DNA from: JAWXBG01 sp044375415 | GTDB lineage: Bacteria > Bacteroidota > Bacteroidia > Flavobacteriales_D > Sanyastnellaceae | Direction: 5' to 3' | DNA: 30,561 bases | NCBI GenBank assembly: GCA_044375415.1 | Contig: JBILMS010000039.1 | Coordinates: 1-30,561 of the forward strand | Part shown: positions 21,971-30,561 of the stretch, piece after piece | How the letters are laid out: every line of letters starts with the position of its first letter | Numbering within the stretch: position 1 is the stretch's first letter | The notes under the pieces: generated by a model | Database searches by the model: none | What the model was told of the DNA's origin: nothing | Seen by the model: the letters and a program-made list of their open reading frames with translations, nothing else | Made by a program: the position numbers and the translations under genes

Positions 21971-24900
21971 TTACTCTTTTATAAATGGTACAACCTCAAT
22001 TAATTCGCCATACGCATTATTCAGCGTAATAAAGTAGCTGCCCACCTCTATGAGATTTAGTTGTAAGATGAATTGCATTTGTTGTGCATCAATCTTTTGT
22101 TCCATGACTATTTGGCCAATGCTATCCCAAATTTTAATTGTGATGAAATTGGGGAAGGCCTCCTTCAATTCAACTATAACAAAGCTGTTCGCAGGGTTGG
22201 GATAAAGTGACACAAGTTGGTTCTCGACCAACGGTTTTTCAAGTTGGTAAGAACGCGGCTCAGTGCTTTCCTCAGCAATGTCAGGGTACCATTCAAAGTC
22301 GGAATATGAAAGCAATAGGCCAAGTGCATGTTGTGAAGCGCGATTGCTGCTGGCATAATACACTCCTTCAAGGTAGTTGAGTTGCGATTCGGTGAGTTGA
22401 TCTTGTGCCGCATTTACCATCTCAAATTCCATTGCCCACACCTCCAACAACTGATCTCGCTCGGTTATTTCATGGCTATCCATCTTGAATGCTTCATCAG
22501 CTCCTTCTAGCATTGCTACTGCTTCATTATAGCGACCATATCGCTTTAATAGCCGTGCCTTTTGATAGCGCTCCTCTATGAAAAGATTGTCATCGTAGAG
22601 TGCAAGTATTGACTCGAATTGGTTCGGAAGCGTAACATCATTACGGTAGTGTTTAGCAAGCGATTGTTGCGCTCGGTGTCTCAGTATGCGCTGCCAACTC
22701 ATGTCTCGTTCAAGTTCTTCTTTCTCGCTAATCCACTCAAGTCCCTGCATTATCTGCGAGCGTTGGTATTCATCAAGTAGCATCATTCGCTCATCCAATT
22801 TTTCCTGCACTCTTCCACTTTTTGCAGCAGTTGGATTGCTTTCCAATATTTGCGTGAGCAAAATTCCCGGAAGGTCAAACTCTTTGTTGATAGCCTCTAT
22901 CATTACCTCTTCGCTTAGATTGGGTGACTTGCTCATGAGTTCGTAATGCAGCTCAAGCGCTTCTGCGAAAGTGGTGAAAATAACTTCTTCGGTTAGTGCG
23001 TCTGTATCTCCTCCATCCACTAAGTCAAGCCACAATTGCTTGTAAGCACTGTAAGATGAAGCGGTATTTTCCATCATCATAATTGCTTCTGGAATATCCA
23101 TAAGAACAAATGGTTCATCGCATAAATTCAGGGTCTTCTCTTGAAGTGGCCCTGCCAACATATTCTCAAAATCATACGCAGCGCCGAGGTCTGAGGTGCC
23201 AAAATCATTGTCGTTCCACCAATATTCCATTGTTGTGGTCACTTGTGTAATATGTTTGCCGACATTATCGCCGATGTTCGCAACGTTAGGATCCTCACTT
23301 CCTACAAATTTATTGCCTGCACTAAAATTTGCTCCTTGGTTGCTTCCATTTTGAGGAGAAAACACACCATTATTAGAATAAGGGGTTTGTGCCCCATCAA
23401 TCACCACATCATTAGATGGTGAAACATGAACTGGGTTGTAAAACTCATTGCACTCAAAATGAAGACCGGCTTGAATTCCACTTGTCGTCCGATTTTGTCT
23501 ACGCAATAACAGACCCGTAGTGAGATTGTACAATTTATTTCTATAGATGTAGTTATTGTAACCAAGCGCATTGTCAACCACAATCCCCTTCCTGTAATTC
23601 CCCAAATGAAAATCTATGTCATTTTCAATAATGTTGATGGCACTTCCTTCTCCGGTAGTACTTATGGCGTACGCGGCAAACTGATCGGTGTTGGTTGTAT
23701 AACCGAAAGGTGGGTTCTGATAGGCCGTCAATAAATTAAGATCGTGGAATTGGTTATTAGCAATCGTAATTTCATCAATGCTGGCAGTAGTGGTAACCCC
23801 CCGGTAAACCTTGAACAACATATTACGAACATCTACACCTGCAAATGGAACTGCATCATCGTTACCTGTTCCATTGACATCAATATCTGACAATTCTCCG
23901 GTCACTGATAAGCCTTGTGTAAATCCTTCTATACTTCCGTCACATTCTGTATCATCCGAAAATCCACATCCATTAAGCCAAAAAGAAGATTTATTCGCAA
24001 TAATACATGTTGCAGACTGGGTATCCAACAGGTCTGCGTTTCCATTAATGAATGTGCAACCAAAGATACCCACCTGCCCTGCATTTGTCATCTTTATCCG
24101 TGGATGCGTATTTGGGAAGGTGAAACCAACCGTGGTCGTGAAGCTGCAATTATCAAACAGGGCACCTTGGGAAAGAACGTTCGCAGCATCAAATGGAATA
24201 ATAGGATAATAATTTGAAAGATCAATATCAATCAAATTGTCACGAAGGGTACATTGCGTGCAGCCTATGTAACCTCCCTTTGCTGACCCAACATAATTTT
24301 TAATACCGGTAGTTGCATGCTCCACTATACTGTTGTTTAAATAACTTTCACTTCTATATTGATTCTGAGAACCTCCTGAGACCTCTATCCCTCCCCAAGC
24401 TGTTCCACACAAATCGCTGAAGGTGGTATAATCAGCGTGTAATTCACTATCTTGCCAGATACCCGTGGTTAGCACTTTAATTTTTTTTCCTGGTGCCATT
24501 CGAATAATAACATCATCCAATTCCCAGATGGCATTGTTTTCAATCTCAATATCACTGGAAAAATGAAGTATGGCTCCCACCGGTGGATCTTGAGTTGTAG
24601 AAAATACGGTTGTAATTCCATCTCCCAAATTTCCATCACTATCATAGATGTCGTTTGCCAGAGATGTTAATTCATACGACATACTTTGGGCTTGGCAATC
24701 ATCTCCATAACTTACCGTCAGTTGCCAGTTACCTCCTATTTCCGTCACCAAATCCTCCCCTATAAAAGTCTCTATGCCGTTGCTCCAAACATAAGAGGCC
24801 CCTGTACCTTCAATTTGGATATCTATATCCACCAATCCTAGGAAGCTCGTGTGACACCCAATCTCTTTCACATCCACTTCAGTAATTACCGCAGCGTCCA

Positions 24901-27900
24901 ATTCTTCAACAGTTATATACTTCACTGAACGACATTGGCTCCAGTCATTCACACCGAAAGGAGGATCGTTGTCTATATAATTATTCAAAATAAAACATGT
25001 ATAGTCTCCCGGGCCTAGATTAGAAATCGATTGACCATTTGATACAAGTGTTGCCGAAGATAAAGGTTCGAGCGTACAAGAATTTAAAGGAATATGCCCG
25101 GAGTACCATTCATATTCGTAGGCGCCACTCTGAGTCCAATTCGAAGCAATACACTCGGCTGAGCCATCGCCTGCTCCAAAACAAACTATTCCATCCGAAG
25201 TCGTACTTACATTCAGCGCAGGGGGCACTTGATTTGGACCCGGTGGATAAACAGGAGAAACAGTTATCGTTACAGATTCGGTAGTTTGGCATCCCAGATC
25301 GTCGGTAACTCTTATCGTTTGCGTTTTGGAAAATGCATCAGCACACATTCCTGCGCCCAGAAAATCGACCAAGGGGAGGTTTTCTAAATAATCGATACCC
25401 GGAGTATCATAATTGTAAAACACCACCCCATCATCGGATCCTTCGTATGAATACAGTCCCGAACCACCTGCTATTTCCATATGATAAATTCCATCAAAAC
25501 CAGTTCTGCACAAACCGGAGTAAAACTGCAATTCTTCTATCACGGGAATGTTTCCATTTTCTCCAACCTCAATCTCTTGAACTAAACAACCCGAGTCATC
25601 GCTAAAATGAAAAGTGTAAAATCCTACCAAAACTCCGGTCAAATCTTCATTGTTAGATAAAAGTAAGTTCTGCGAATCGTACCAACTATAATTTGGGTTG
25701 CCGCTGATTTGAGAAAACGAAATTTGTATTTCCCCATTTTCCTGATTTGTACATTCTTCTTGAACATCTATACTTAATTGACCTAAAGGGCCGTCGGGTG
25801 CAATGGAAAAAGTAGTCGAGCTCGAACAGCCTATGACGTCCTCAACGTAGACTGTGTATACTCCTCCGGGACTCAAAACATTTGACAACAATTCACCTGT
25901 CGTGAACAAGGGATCATTCCATGTGTAGCTATATGGCATCGTTCCTCCCGCCGCAGCCGCCAACAATGATCCTGTATCATCGCCTTCACATAATACATCT
26001 GAAATAATAATGGAGCTCGTCAATTCAATACCCGAAGCGGCATCAACCATAACGATCAATTCGTCCGTGCAACCATTGTAGTCCGTTACCGTCAGAATAT
26101 GCTGACCTACTGCAACACTCTCAACCTCGGGTAAAAGTGCGGTCGCGCCTCCCGAAAGTTGCCATTGAAAGGTGTATGGTATGATTCCACCCGTAGCCAT
26201 TCCGAACAAAGTACCATCATCTTGACCAACACAAACTTGATCGCTTACAATTGCATTTGCAACAAGGGATTGTGGTGCTTGGGTAATGATAAAACTTTCT
26301 GTTGTTGTGCATGCAGGTACAGAAGAGTCTGTAATTGTCAGATCGTAAATTCCAGCCGCCAAATTCGAGATGTCTTCAGTTACTGCGCTATTGCTCCATG
26401 CGTAACTAAGAGGCGGTACGCCACCTACCGCTGTTATATCTATTGCACCCGAAGATTCTCCATTGCAAAGAACATTACTTATTAAGGCATTCGCTGTAAG
26501 TTGTGTGATCTGAAACTGCATGGTTACAGGGCAATTACCCGGTTCATTGTTCGCATCAATAAAATCTACCTCGACAGAATAATATCCTTCGGCAAGTTCG
26601 ATCACATCAGGCAAATCGTCTTGATTAAGAATATCAGGCGTCCAATTATAAATATAAGTTGAACCCAGAGGGGCTCCGCTGGCAACGACACTTATGTCAC
26701 CTGTTGGATTATTGTTGCACCCGGGCTGAACTACAGTTGCATTCAAAGAAATCAATTCTTCAATACTTGCATTTACAGTAAAATTGAATGAACTGGAACA
26801 TCCACCATCGTCTTCCAGGGTTATTTCATAAGTTCCCGGAGCTATATTGTCTACAAAAATTGCGTAAAAATTCTCCCCATTTGTAGCTGTGCTAATTTGG
26901 AAATTTTGATTTGGATCAAACGAAACTTCAATGGGTTCCTGAATGTCATAATTATCCACTCCAACTACGATTGCCGTCAGCGCGCCATTTGAAGTGCCAG
27001 GACAAGTTTCATTTGTTATTGTTCCAGGCAATAGCAATAAAGAGGGCACAGCATTGATAACAAAACTCTGCCCAACGACACATTGTTGATTCGCACCGTA
27101 AGTGATGGTAGCTGTATAAGCCATTCCGGGTGTAAGTCCGAAGGCTGCCGGTCCCGATGGAAGTCCGTTGTCCCATGTTACCAATTCAGTTCCTACCGAA
27201 TTCCCCACAAATTCAAACGTTACACTACCTGTTGGATCTATACAATTTGGCTGCACCAGATCACTTCCGATAAATAGATCCTCCTCAATTCCTATTTCAA
27301 TTGTTTCGACTAAGATTGCCTCATCTTGGTTAGATGTGAGGAAAATGGAAATAGCATAGGTCCCGTGGTCAAGGTTATCATAGTTAAAGGGAACACCTTC
27401 TTCCAAAGGTAAAAACTGCTCAAAGTTACCATTCGGTCCATAGATACTTACAACATATTCATCCATGTCCATAATACAATCGGATGTGGTAAATTGAAAA
27501 GAACCATTGTTCAAGTGATCACACGTTTCGTTTGTAACAGTTACCGTGAGATCAGTCATACCCTCAACTGAAAAATCAGTAATCTGGTATTCTACCCATG
27601 CAGGGTGACATATAAAACCGCCAAGGCTTGAATTCGCAATATCCAAAGTTCCCAGATAACTTGCAGTTGGCTCTCCGGCCCCGCTATACGTAAATGTGAT
27701 GGAAATCAAAACTGAATTTCCCGGAAGTAAACTACTGGCTGCAATAACAAACTCATTATTCACATTTAAATCACCACCGGAAACATTAAACAAATTATCC
27801 GGTCCTGTTATTTCAAATCCAAGTGTAATCTCCTCTTGATTGGACTGTGCAGAGTATAAAGCCGTAATTTCAAATTGACATGCATAATTTACTCCATCGC

Positions 27901-30157
27901 ATGAACTTGATATATCAACTAAATCGACATCCAAAGGCCACGAGTTATTTGGTACTAAACAAATATCATCGAGGTACATTTTGTATTCGTCCAATTGTCC
28001 ACTTTCAAATGGACTACCACCGGTGCCGAAATACAGAGCATCTAAGTTGGTTCCCGGTTGGATGTCAAAACCATGACTTCGCTCTGACCATGTAGTCAGG
28101 GCAACATCGCTAACATCATCCGATATAATTAAAGCATCGGCGGAAAAGCCGGAATACTGCATACTGTTGTTGTAGTTATCAATATTCGCGAAACGATCCG
28201 ATTGGTCTACGACTATTGATATCTCCTTTTCAAAATTCTCAGGTAAAACACTAAATGATCCTGATCGGAAACCATATTCGTATTCCAAAATATAATGGCC
28301 TGCTGAAAGTGGGTTGTCAAGATACTGGTGAACTCCACTGCTGTTGGTCATTTGTTCATCCTGATATTCATATAACATGATATATGTATCGTTTGTTATG
28401 GCAATAGGCTCATTCCAAGTCTCCCCAATGTTCAGTTCACCGAACCCACTTAAATCTCCAAATGACCATAAAGCCAAAGTAGGTAAACTAACTAAGTCAA
28501 GGTACCCCCGCATTATCCTATTTATCGCGGTTGTTGTTTCCCAGCAAGAAATCGGAGAATTATTTTCAGGACAAGTTTGAAATGCCATACCATTTATTCC
28601 CAATCCCATATATGGCGGTGGTTCCTGAAAACTGCCATTAGTACTTTCAAAACCGGGGTTTTTTATTAAATTAGGACTCACCGCTGTTTGATTACAACCA
28701 CAATCTTGTATTTGCACTAAAAGTTGTTGGCAGGCAAAATTCCCATTGCCATCGCTAGTTAACAATTGCACTGTATAGACTCCTTGAGTCGGAAAAGTAA
28801 AAGAGGTTTGTGGTGTGTCAGAAAAAGTTGCCAAGATGTTAGCGTTTTCATCAAAAATTGTCCAATCCCAATCTATAGCAAGACTTCCGGAAAGTGGGTG
28901 ATATAGAGTACTCACAGATCCGGCGCAAGTTCCATTAATAAAAATATCGCCATTGAGCACTTGAGGCTGACAATAGGGCATAACACCTGTGGCCAGGAGA
29001 TTCTCAGCAGAACTTAGTTGATGCCTGAATAATGCCAAAGATGCTTGCATTCTGGCAATCTGTCCCGGAGTGAAATAGGTCAAACAACCCGCAAGAGGTC
29101 CGCAATCATTGGGAATTTGAGATGCTCCCATAAAATCACCAAAAAGGTCGAAGTAATCCGTATCCAACAAATCCGCAGCAATGTGATAGGGCATTGGATT
29201 GGGAATTGGCAAATTCTCAGAACATGTATTCCCAATACCACCATTTAGTCCGGGGGTACACGGCGGACTATTTTCATTGATCGGTAACAAATTACATGGT
29301 GGGGTATCACAAACAAAATCACCTTCTGTATTACAAACACCAAATTCACCACCTTGACATCCCCCTTGGTAAACATGAAATAAATTGAGATAATGCCCTA
29401 CTTCGTGTGCTGAGACTCCTGAAAGCAATTCACGATAGTCCACCCAAACTGCATCCGCATATTCAGGTCCGTTTTGAAGATATGATGAAGTTCCGACATC
29501 TTCGCCTGTAGCTAAAGCCGGAGCCTCCGGTATGTTACCTTGTCCAAAAGTATCATCACATGTAACTTCACAAAGTATGACATTCAAATATCGATCTGAA
29601 GGAAAATAATTCTGATTTATTCCGGCCAAATCATAGGCCAATGCCAAATTCATAGCGCCGGTTCCGTTTGTGGGATAAGAAATACGCACGACACCTTTTT
29701 CCAAATCATTCGGCCAAACTATTTGATCTTCACCCGGAAAAGGCCAAGGATCTTGAGCTAAGCAAAATTGAATTCCCGAGTCAGAACCCCAAGTTGGATT
29801 ATTGGGAACTATTCCTGCAAATTGCTCATTCAAAAACAAAATGGCTTGCTGCAATTGTGCATAACTCAAATTCGAGTTAACACCGGGAGGATCTGAAGGA
29901 TGATGAAGCACATGAAAAACTACAGGAATAACAAAATTTGTTTGATTTAAGAGAGGATCAAGATTGGTTTGATTCTCAGCCGAGGATCTCCAATCCAACC
30001 AATCACTAATCATTTCATTGCGAATGGCCAATTTCTGATCGAACATCGGATCCGCTTGTTTAAGCGAAAGAATTAAAGAGTCAAATCCACAAAAATGTTG
30101 CGCTGAACTTTGTAAGGAAAAAAAGATTCCAACCAGAACGAATACCTGTTTTCTCAT
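21971..30157 (-). CDS. Giant secreted protein: M43-like peptidase, PKD-like, SprB-type repeats, beta-helix, T9SS sorting domain
   Basis: 2728 residues, uninterrupted. Order: signal peptide (1-19, ending SSA-Q); M43 pappalysin/cytophagalysin-like domain (about 75-345) with HEVGHYLNLFH at 251-261 and Met-turn NPMPYH with M322; PKD-like Ig domain (about 405-490); jelly-roll-like module from NLIKNPGFE to YLDDICL (about 496-735); about eleven SprB-type repeats (about 880-1815), each with C-x4-7-G then aromatic-W spacing, for example CNGESSGAIDIT; right-handed beta-helix (about 1860-2340), rich in Asn/Gly; an alpha-helical, TPR-like segment (about 2365-2625); and a T9SS type A sorting domain (about 2645-2728, LYPNPANSFVIVEL). 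It should be exported by T9SS to the cell surface or medium. The metzincin motif has Asn258 where Gly is normal. Domain limits are estimates by eye. Confidence 0.88.
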   Translation of the reverse strand: MRKQVFVLVGIFFSLQSSAQHFCGFDSLILSLKQADPMFDQKLAIRNEMISDWLDWRSSAENQTNLDPLLNQTNFVIPVVFHVLHHPSDPPGVNSNLSYAQLQQAILFLNEQFAGIVPNNPTWGSDSGIQFCLAQDPWPFPGEDQIVWPNDLEKGVVRISYPTNGTGAMNLALAYDLAGINQNYFPSDRYLNVILCEVTCDDTFGQGNIPEAPALATGEDVGTSSYLQNGPEYADAVWVDYRELLSGVSAHEVGHYLNLFHVYQGGCQGGEFGVCNTEGDFVCDTPPCNLLPINENSPPCTPGLNGGIGNTCSENLPIPNPMPYHIAADLLDTDYFDLFGDFMGASQIPNDCGPLAGCLTYFTPGQIARMQASLALFRHQLSSAENLLATGVMPYCQPQVLNGDIFINGTCAGSVSTLYHPLSGSLAIDWDWTIFDENANILATFSDTPQTSFTFPTQGVYTVQLLTSDGNGNFACQQLLVQIQDCGCNQTAVSPNLIKNPGFESTNGSFQEPPPYMGLGINGMAFQTCPENNSPISCWETTTAINRIMRGYLDLVSLPTLALWSFGDLSGFGELNIGETWNEPIAITNDTYIMLYEYQDEQMTNSSGVHQYLDNPLSAGHYILEYEYGFRSGSFSVLPENFEKEISIVVDQSDRFANIDNYNNSMQYSGFSADALIISDDVSDVALTTWSERSHGFDIQPGTNLDALYFGTGGSPFESGQLDEYKMYLDDICLVPNNSWPLDVDLVDISSSCDGVNYACQFEITALYSAQSNQEEITLGFEITGPDNLFNVSGGDLNVNNEFVIAASSLLPGNSVLISITFTYSGAGEPTASYLGTLDIANSSLGGFICHPAWVEYQITDFSVEGMTDLTVTVTNETCDHLNNGSFQFTTSDCIMDMDEYVVSIYGPNGNFEQFLPLEEGVPFNYDNLDHGTYAISIFLTSNQDEAILVETIEIGIEEDLFIGSDLVQPNCIDPTGSVTFEFVGNSVGTELVTWDNGLPSGPAAFGLTPGMAYTATITYGANQQCVVGQSFVINAVPSLLLLPGTITNETCPGTSNGALTAIVVGVDNYDIQEPIEVSFDPNQNFQISTATNGENFYAIFVDNIAPGTYEITLEDDGGCSSSFNFTVNASIEELISLNATVVQPGCNNNPTGDISVVASGAPLGSTYIYNWTPDILNQDDLPDVIELAEGYYSVEVDFIDANNEPGNCPVTMQFQITQLTANALISNVLCNGESSGAIDITAVGGVPPLSYAWSNSAVTEDISNLAAGIYDLTITDSSVPACTTTESFIITQAPQSLVANAIVSDQVCVGQDDGTLFGMATGGIIPYTFQWQLSGGATALLPEVESVAVGQHILTVTDYNGCTDELIVMVDAASGIELTSSIIISDVLCEGDDTGSLLAAAAGGTMPYSYTWNDPLFTTGELLSNVLSPGGVYTVYVEDVIGCSSSTTFSIAPDGPLGQLSIDVQEECTNQENGEIQISFSQISGNPNYSWYDSQNLLLSNNEDLTGVLVGFYTFHFSDDSGCLVQEIEVGENGNIPVIEELQFYSGLCRTGFDGIYHMEIAGGSGLYSYEGSDDGVVFYNYDTPGIDYLENLPLVDFLGAGMCADAFSKTQTIRVTDDLGCQTTESVTITVSPVYPPGPNQVPPALNVSTTSDGIVCFGAGDGSAECIASNWTQSGAYEYEWYSGHIPLNSCTLEPLSSATLVSNGQSISNLGPGDYTCFILNNYIDNDPPFGVNDWSQCRSVKYITVEELDAAVITEVDVKEIGCHTSFLGLVDIDIQIEGTGASYVWSNGIETFIGEDLVTEIGGNWQLTVSYGDDCQAQSMSYELTSLANDIYDSDGNLGDGITTVFSTTQDPPVGAILHFSSDIEIENNAIWELDDVIIRMAPGKKIKVLTTGIWQDSELHADYTTFSDLCGTAWGGIEVSGGSQNQYRSESYLNNSIVEHATTGIKNYVGSAKGGYIGCTQCTLRDNLIDIDLSNYYPIIPFDAANVLSQGALFDNCSFTTTVGFTFPNTHPRIKMTNAGQVGIFGCTFINGNADLLDTQSATCIIANKSSFWLNGCGFSDDTECDGSIEGFTQGLSVTGELSDIDVNGTGNDDAVPFAGVDVRNMLFKVYRGVTTTASIDEITIANNQFHDLNLLTAYQNPPFGYTTNTDQFAAYAISTTGEGSAINIIENDIDFHLGNYRKGIVVDNALGYNNYIYRNKLYNLTTGLLLRRQNRTTSGIQAGLHFECNEFYNPVHVSPSNDVVIDGAQTPYSNNGVFSPQNGSNQGANFSAGNKFVGSEDPNVANIGDNVGKHITQVTTTMEYWWNDNDFGTSDLGAAYDFENMLAGPLQEKTLNLCDEPFVLMDIPEAIMMMENTASSYSAYKQLWLDLVDGGDTDALTEEVIFTTFAEALELHYELMSKSPNLSEEVMIEAINKEFDLPGILLTQILESNPTAAKSGRVQEKLDERMMLLDEYQRSQIMQGLEWISEKEELERDMSWQRILRHRAQQSLAKHYRNDVTLPNQFESILALYDDNLFIEERYQKARLLKRYGRYNEAVAMLEGADEAFKMDSHEITERDQLLEVWAMEFEMVNAAQDQLTESQLNYLEGVYYASSNRASQHALGLLLSYSDFEWYPDIAEESTEPRSYQLEKPLVENQLVSLYPNPANSFVIVELKEAFPNFITIKIWDSIGQIVMEQKIDAQQMQFILQLNLIEVGSYFITLNNAYGELIEVVPFIKE

Positions 30158-30215
30158 AAGGTTGAGGATTAATTAGTACAGTTAAATTGTTAAATGTTCT
30201 GGAGAGAAAAACAAT

Positions 30216-30247
30216 CAAATATAATTAAACCGGAATCGAAAAGCAAA
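30216..30247 (-). promoter_or_regulatory. Bacteroidota-type promoter of the giant cargo operon
   Basis: Minus strand: TTTG (30244-30247), 20-base spacer, TATATTTG (30216-30223), exact TAnnTTTG. The expected leader before the 30157 ATG is about 50 bases. Confidence 0.62.
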
Positions 30248-30319
30248 TAAAGAAGGTAATATCAACCGCTATCTGAGCTCTCGTTCAGATTATAAAATGA
30301 AAATTCCCTCCTTTATCCT

Positions 30320-30327
30320 CATCTTTG
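30320..30327 (+). promoter_or_regulatory. Possible -7 box of the DEAD-box helicase gene
   Basis: CATCTTTG, one mismatch from TAnnTTTG, only 4 bases before the ATG, which would give a nearly leaderless mRNA. No -33 element seen. Confidence 0.2.
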
Positions 30328-30331
30328 TAGC

Positions 30332-30561
30332 ATGAGTGGATTCGAAGACTTAAAATTGACCAGGCAGTTTCTGAATGCCATAGAAGACGCGGGATACGTG
30401 ACGCCCACAGAGATTCAAATGAGGGCTATTCCTCCTATTTTAGGTGGACAAGATGTGATTGGGATTGCTCAAACGGGTACCGGAAAAACAGCGGCATACC
30501 TCCTTCCCTTGCTCCAAATCCTCAAATTTCATAAGGCTCCCGACCCAAGAGTATTGGTGAT
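30332..30561 (+). CDS. DEAD-box RNA helicase, N-terminal part (cut by window edge)
   Basis: 76 codons from the ATG at 30332, open to the right edge. The translation begins MSGFEDLKLTRQFLNAIEDA and continues with the Q-motif GYVTPTEIQMRAIPPILGG, then motif I (Walker A) AQTGTGKTAAYLLPLLQIL. These are the first two signatures of DEAD-box helicases (RhlE-like in style), which unwind RNA duplexes with ATP. Residue F4 upstream of the Q-motif is the conserved aromatic. It is divergent from the giant cargo operon, sharing a 174-base region. Which RhlE/DeaD subfamily cannot be told from this fragment. Confidence 0.93.
   Translation, partial: MSGFEDLKLTRQFLNAIEDAGYVTPTEIQMRAIPPILGGQDVIGIAQTGTGKTAAYLLPLLQILKFHKAPDPRVLV

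Overview
The window looks like a chromosomal segment of a gliding-type Bacteroidota, most likely Flavobacteriales-like. The evidence is lineage-typical genes (gldG, a TonB-dependent receptor with a carboxypeptidase-regulatory-like domain, WbqC, DUF5683, DUF493), three secreted proteins ending in type IX secretion (T9SS) C-terminal sorting domains, moderately AT-rich DNA, and promoters of the Bacteroidota type (TTTG about 20 bp upstream of TAnnTTTG) instead of sigma70 boxes. No rRNA, tRNA, CRISPR array, insertion sequence or prophage gene is visible.

Layout. Positions 1-713 (minus): DUF493 gene, a small membrane-anchored protein, then the first codons of fmt. Positions 714-1393: non-coding, rich in short tandem and inverted repeats. 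Positions 1394-10415 (minus): seven tightly packed genes reading DUF5683 - dapB - lepB - wbqC - gldG - DUF4340-like - TonB receptor. Positions 10592-11011 (plus): a small membrane protein, followed by a structured non-coding stretch that may encode a small RNA. Positions 11282-13691 (minus): UPF0173 metal-dependent hydrolase - parA - parB. Positions 13882-14403 (plus): FMN reductase, convergent with a secreted M1 peptidase (14400-16841, minus). Positions 16842-17542: non-coding palindrome-rich region. Positions 17543-18022 (minus) outer-membrane protein, divergent from an M49 peptidase lipoprotein (18221-20287, plus). Positions 20424-30157 (minus): two T9SS cargo genes, one of 2728 codons. Positions 30332 to the end (plus): start of a DEAD-box RNA helicase.

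How the genes fit together. The dapB-lepB block links lysine/peptidoglycan precursor synthesis, signal-peptide cleavage and envelope functions. lepB and gldG are both relevant to the export and gliding machinery that the T9SS cargo proteins depend on. parAB serves chromosome segregation, and a cluster of half-parS-like octamers lies just upstream of its operon. The secreted M1, M43-like and M49 peptidases suggest a protein- or peptide-degrading lifestyle.

The items I consider most worth following are the giant multidomain M43-like/SprB-repeat/beta-helix/T9SS protein, the half-parS cluster with an attenuator-like leader in front of the parAB operon, the possible small RNA next to parB, and the nested palindromes at 17128-17365. 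I did not find a convincing entirely new multi-gene system.
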